A DNA stretch of 64,000 bases, from assembly GCF_905475395.1 (NCBI RefSeq), contig NC_058338.1:10306935-10370934 (forward strand), in the 5' to 3' direction. The stretch's first letter is position 1, and every line of letters starts with the position of its first letter. Positions 60,560 to 64,000 of this stretch are shown here, one piece after another. Position numbers and translations under genes: made by a program. The DNA is from Chrysoperla carnea (Eukaryota; Arthropoda; Insecta; Neuroptera; Chrysopidae). The notes beneath the pieces were generated by a model. The model was not told the origin of the DNA. It worked only from the letters and a program-made list of their open reading frames with translations, and did not search any database.

Positions 60560-63500
60560 ATGAAAATTTTAATTAAAGTTCATTTACTTCAAGTGACACG
60601 CAAACATCAAATTTTTAACAAATTAAAACGTACTTATTCAACATTTACATGGAAGAAGAACACTCCATCATGTCAAGACAAACTTGCAACTGCATATGTT
60701 CCAAAAGATGTTGAAAAAAATAAATATAAAAATTGGGAGAAAAATAATTATTTCACACCGAAATCGAACTCAAAAGAAAAATTTAGTATTATTCTTCCAC
60801 CACCAAATGTAACAGGAACATTACATTTAGGGCATGCTTTAACTATAGCAATAGAAGATTCGATTGTTAGATGGCATCGAATGCGGAATCATTCTACACT
60901 ATGGATACCAGGATTAGATCATGCTGGTATTGCGACCCAAGTGATTGTCGAAAAGAAGTTATTAAATGAAACAAAACAATCACGACACGATATAGGTCGT
61001 GGGAAATTTGTTGAAAAGGTATGGAAATGGACACACAAGAAGGCAACCACGATTGAACATCAATTAAGACAATTAGGTGCATCATTAAATTGGGATCGAA
61101 TGGTATTTACAATGGATCCGCATCAAACCGATGCTGTAACTGAAGCGTTCATACAATTATTTAATAAAGGTTTAATATATCGTTCGAAATCGTTAGTGAA
61201 TTGGTCGTGCACCTTACAATCAGCTATTTCAGACATAGAACTCGATCAACTTGATATAGTAGGACCAACTAATATTTATGTTCCTGGTTACAAAAAACAT
61301 ATTCAATTCGGTGTTCTGCATAAATTTGCATATAAAATTCATAATTCTGATGAGGAGTTAGTTGTTAGTACAACAAGACCAGAAACAATGATTGGTGATG
61401 TGGCAGTAGCTGTACATCCTGACGATGATCGATATTCACATTTGAGGGGGAAATATGTTTGGCATCCATTTCGTAAAGAACCAATTCCAATAATATTCGA
61501 TAACTTTGTTGATCGTGGTTTTGGAACAGGAGCTGTTAAAATCACACCTGGTCATGATCGTATCGATTATGAAGTAGCTAAACGACATTCTTTACCTTCA
61601 TTAGAAATAATTGATGAAAAAGGCTTAATTAAAAATGTTAACGAGAGTACATTGTTAAATGGTGTCAAACGATTTGATGCACGTAAAATAATCATTGATA
61701 ATTTACATGAAATGTCATTGGCACGGGGTCAAGAAGATCATAAAATGATATTACCAATATGTAGCCGATCCAATGATGTAATTGAATATTTATTAAAACC
61801 GCAATGGTTTGTCGATTGTAAGAATATGGCGCAAAACGCAATAGAAGCTGTTCAAACTGGAAAATTGATAATTGAACCGAAAGTATTTGAACGCAATTGG
61901 TTTGATTGGTTAACAAATATTAGAGATTGGAATATATCACGACAATTATGGTGGGGGCATCGTATTCCTGCATTTCACTGTAGCGAAATTGATTCAACTG
62001 AAGACAAATCAGTATGGATTGCAGCAAAAAATGAGAATTCAGCTATGATGAAAGCTGTTAAAATATTAGGAACTAATAATATTCGAATTGTTCAAGACGA
62101 AGACGTCTTGGATACATGGTTTTCATCAGGTTTAATGCCATTTTCCGTATTTGGATGGCCAAAACAGACGAGTGATTTGAAAGAATATTATCCGTTAAGT
62201 ATGATTGAAACGGGACATGACATTTTATTTTTTTGGGTAGCACGTATGGTGATGTTGGGTACAGAGTTAACTGGACAGTTGCCTTTTACTAAGATATTAC
62301 TGCATGGTATTATTTGTGATGCAGATGGTCGTAAGATGTCTAAAAGCTTAGGGAATGTTATTTCACCAGATGATATTATTCATGGCATTTCTTTAAAGGA
62401 GTTAAATGGTCAAGTTAGAAAGAATTATCAATCTGGTCTTTTATCTGAAGCTGAATTTAAAAAGGCAACGGATGGACAAGCGAAAATGTTTCCAAATGGT
62501 ATACCAGCGGGTGGAGCTGATGCATTGCGATTCACATTATGTTCACATAATATTAAAAGTCATTTCATCAATTTTAATGTAGCCGAATGCAATACAAATA
62601 GATTATTTTGTAATAAAATTTGGCAAGCAACAAAATATACGCGAAATGCAATAGATTGTATACAACAATATTATAAGAATATACCATCACCACTTGTAGA
62701 AAAAATTCTCACGAAACAAACAAGAACAAGAGTAGCAGCTGATTATAACTCTGAACCAATAATAGAAATATACGATAAATATACCAGCACCGTTTATGGT
62801 AGTCAAAGTATATCGTTAATGGATCGATGGATTATGAGCCGACTAACATATCTGGTTGAAATCGTCAATAAAGCTCTAGAAGATGCTGAACTTCATGTTG
62901 CCACCGGCGCTTTAAAGACTTTCTTTTATACAGAATTTTGTGATATATATCTGGAGTGTACAAAGCCTGGTTTAAAGATACTCAAAGAACAAGAAATTGC
63001 AAAAGAATCATTGAATATCGAAGAAGAAAAAGAAAATAATGATAAAATTCTTATAGCTTATGGCCATTGCGTTACACTGTCTACATGCCTTGAGGTTGGG
63101 TTACGCTGCCTAGCACCATTCATGCCGTATATGAGCGAACATTTATACCCTCAAATATTATTAGATGCTACATCACCACTAGTTACCAACATTAATGACG
63201 CTAACTTTCCAGTTTTTAAACAATACAAACAATGGCGTAATATCGAATTAGAGAAAGATGTGAATACCCTAATGGAATTGGTAATTGCAATACGTCGAAT
63301 GAAAAGTATTAACATTGAAATTATGACAACACCAACGCCACCAGAAACTTCTATGAACAAGAAACAAAATCAAGAAAAATATTTAGTTTACATCGAAACA
63401 TTGAATCCATTATACAAACAATATTTAAATATAATTGAAACATTAGTTGGTTTAAAATGTGAAATTGTTGATTCAATTTCCTCAATCAATAATAATCAAT

Positions 63501-63775
63501 CACATATTGATAATAATATAAGGATTATATCGGATACAGTTGGATCAAATTGTACAATATATTCATTTACAACAAATAAAGAGGAGACAAATGATTTAAC
63601 GTCGAAGAAAGAAATCAAATTGAAGAAGGAACTAGAAAAATTACTTATGGTCACGACACAGGAAGGATACATTTTAAAAGCATCACAGAATGTGAAAGAT
63701 GCACATCGTGAAAAAATTAACAAATTAACGGAAGAATTAAAGAAAATACAAATATTAAAAAAACAATCGATGTAG
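60560..63775 (+). CDS. VARS2: Mitochondrial valyl-tRNA synthetase
   Basis: Class I aminoacyl-tRNA synthetase that charges tRNA-Val with valine (EC 6.1.1.9). 1,071 codons in one exon. The first 35 or so residues are basic with no acidic residue (KVHLLQVTRKHQIFNKLKR), fitting a mitochondrial targeting peptide, so the organelle enzyme is preferred over the cytosolic one. PPPNVTGTLHLGHAL (80-94) carries the HIGH-type HLGH; GLDHAGIATQ follows. CP1 editing domain with STTRPETMIGDVAVAVHP. Then NISRQLWWGHRIPAFHC, DVLDTWFSSGLMPFS and KMSKSLGN (KMSKS at 592-596). Anticodon-binding region near 770-960, and a C-terminal Lys/Glu-rich coiled coil. Length is close to human VARS2 (about 1,063). The start is the first ATG, after AATTCAAAA. 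No intron, unlike the four upstream genes. Confidence 0.95.
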   Translation: MKILIKVHLLQVTRKHQIFNKLKRTYSTFTWKKNTPSCQDKLATAYVPKDVEKNKYKNWEKNNYFTPKSNSKEKFSIILPPPNVTGTLHLGHALTIAIEDSIVRWHRMRNHSTLWIPGLDHAGIATQVIVEKKLLNETKQSRHDIGRGKFVEKVWKWTHKKATTIEHQLRQLGASLNWDRMVFTMDPHQTDAVTEAFIQLFNKGLIYRSKSLVNWSCTLQSAISDIELDQLDIVGPTNIYVPGYKKHIQFGVLHKFAYKIHNSDEELVVSTTRPETMIGDVAVAVHPDDDRYSHLRGKYVWHPFRKEPIPIIFDNFVDRGFGTGAVKITPGHDRIDYEVAKRHSLPSLEIIDEKGLIKNVNESTLLNGVKRFDARKIIIDNLHEMSLARGQEDHKMILPICSRSNDVIEYLLKPQWFVDCKNMAQNAIEAVQTGKLIIEPKVFERNWFDWLTNIRDWNISRQLWWGHRIPAFHCSEIDSTEDKSVWIAAKNENSAMMKAVKILGTNNIRIVQDEDVLDTWFSSGLMPFSVFGWPKQTSDLKEYYPLSMIETGHDILFFWVARMVMLGTELTGQLPFTKILLHGIICDADGRKMSKSLGNVISPDDIIHGISLKELNGQVRKNYQSGLLSEAEFKKATDGQAKMFPNGIPAGGADALRFTLCSHNIKSHFINFNVAECNTNRLFCNKIWQATKYTRNAIDCIQQYYKNIPSPLVEKILTKQTRTRVAADYNSEPIIEIYDKYTSTVYGSQSISLMDRWIMSRLTYLVEIVNKALEDAELHVATGALKTFFYTEFCDIYLECTKPGLKILKEQEIAKESLNIEEEKENNDKILIAYGHCVTLSTCLEVGLRCLAPFMPYMSEHLYPQILLDATSPLVTNINDANFPVFKQYKQWRNIELEKDVNTLMELVIAIRRMKSINIEIMTTPTPPETSMNKKQNQEKYLVYIETLNPLYKQYLNIIETLVGLKCEIVDSISSINNNQSHIDNNIRIISDTVGSNCTIYSFTTNKEETNDLTSKKEIKLKKELEKLLMVTTQEGYILKASQNVKDAHREKINKLTEELKKIQILKKQSM

Positions 63776-64000
63776 AATTTTGATTTGAATATTTAAAATA
63801 TTTTCAATTAAATTTCGACTACCATGTAGTTATGTCAATATAAATTAGCCAATCGTAATTACGCTTATGGGCGATTCCATGAAAAAGTTTAGAAGTATAC
63901 CATGTTTGAAATATTTTTTCCTCGTAAATGTTAAGCTTAAGTTAAAATTTCGTTTTTTGTGTTTATAAAGTTAAAAGTTCAATTATTTTAAATTTTGTTA
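63776..64000. other. 3' flank of the ValRS gene
   Basis: AT-rich, 225 bp to the window end. No gene and no clear AATAAA signal. Confidence 0.5.

Noticed and set aside
1-64000. CRISPR arrays, bacterial operons or viral genes
   Set aside because: Tandem units are 300 bp or longer without spacer structure. All recognised genes are intron-bearing or typical eukaryotic genes, and no viral protein signature was seen.

Overview
This window is nuclear DNA from an insect; I cannot place the order. It is very AT-rich. About 40 kb of gene-free, repeat-crowded DNA is followed by five protein-coding genes, all on the + strand, with GT-AG introns. Two genes point to an arthropod: a ZAD-type C2H2 zinc-finger protein (the ZAD domain is an arthropod speciality) and an NR2E nuclear receptor of the Hr83 class. 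The two-finger GATA factor is of the pannier type.

Layout. 1-40.7 kb: no gene recognised. It holds decayed transposon pieces (a hAT dimerisation-domain remnant and RNase H/C-terminal pieces of a non-LTR retrotransposon), several interspersed repeat families, two unrelated satellite-like tandem repeats (about 306 bp and about 315 bp) and many foldback hairpins. 40.8-45.1 kb: pannier-like GATA factor, five coding exons, 442 codons. 49.1-51.9 kb: Hr83-like nuclear receptor, six coding exons, 306 codons, with three tRNA-Ala(TGC) genes in its fourth intron and a fourth, on the - strand, 20 bp past its stop. 52.5-53.5 kb: SDF2, a secreted/ER MIR-domain protein. 54.9-58.2 kb: ZAD plus ten C2H2 fingers, 831 codons. 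60.6-63.8 kb: intronless mitochondrial valyl-tRNA synthetase.

Exon joins were derived by hand from GT-AG sites, phase and family alignment. For the GATA factor, the nuclear receptor, SDF2 and the ZAD protein the joined lengths are exact multiples of three and run through without stops, which strongly supports the models. The genes do not form one pathway: two are developmental DNA-binding regulators, one is a probable sequence-specific DNA-binding protein, and two are housekeeping (ER protein quality control, mitochondrial translation).

Most unusual content: (i) the nested tRNA-Ala cluster; (ii) a repeat family whose conserved 3' end follows directly after 306-bp satellite arrays at two loci, suggesting modular elements that carry the satellite inside; (iii) a 315-bp satellite with TGACGTCA palindromes that ends about 400 bp upstream of the pannier start codon; (iv) a duplicated, promoter-plus-start-codon-like segment of unknown origin. 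Repeat names A-I are local labels used only here.
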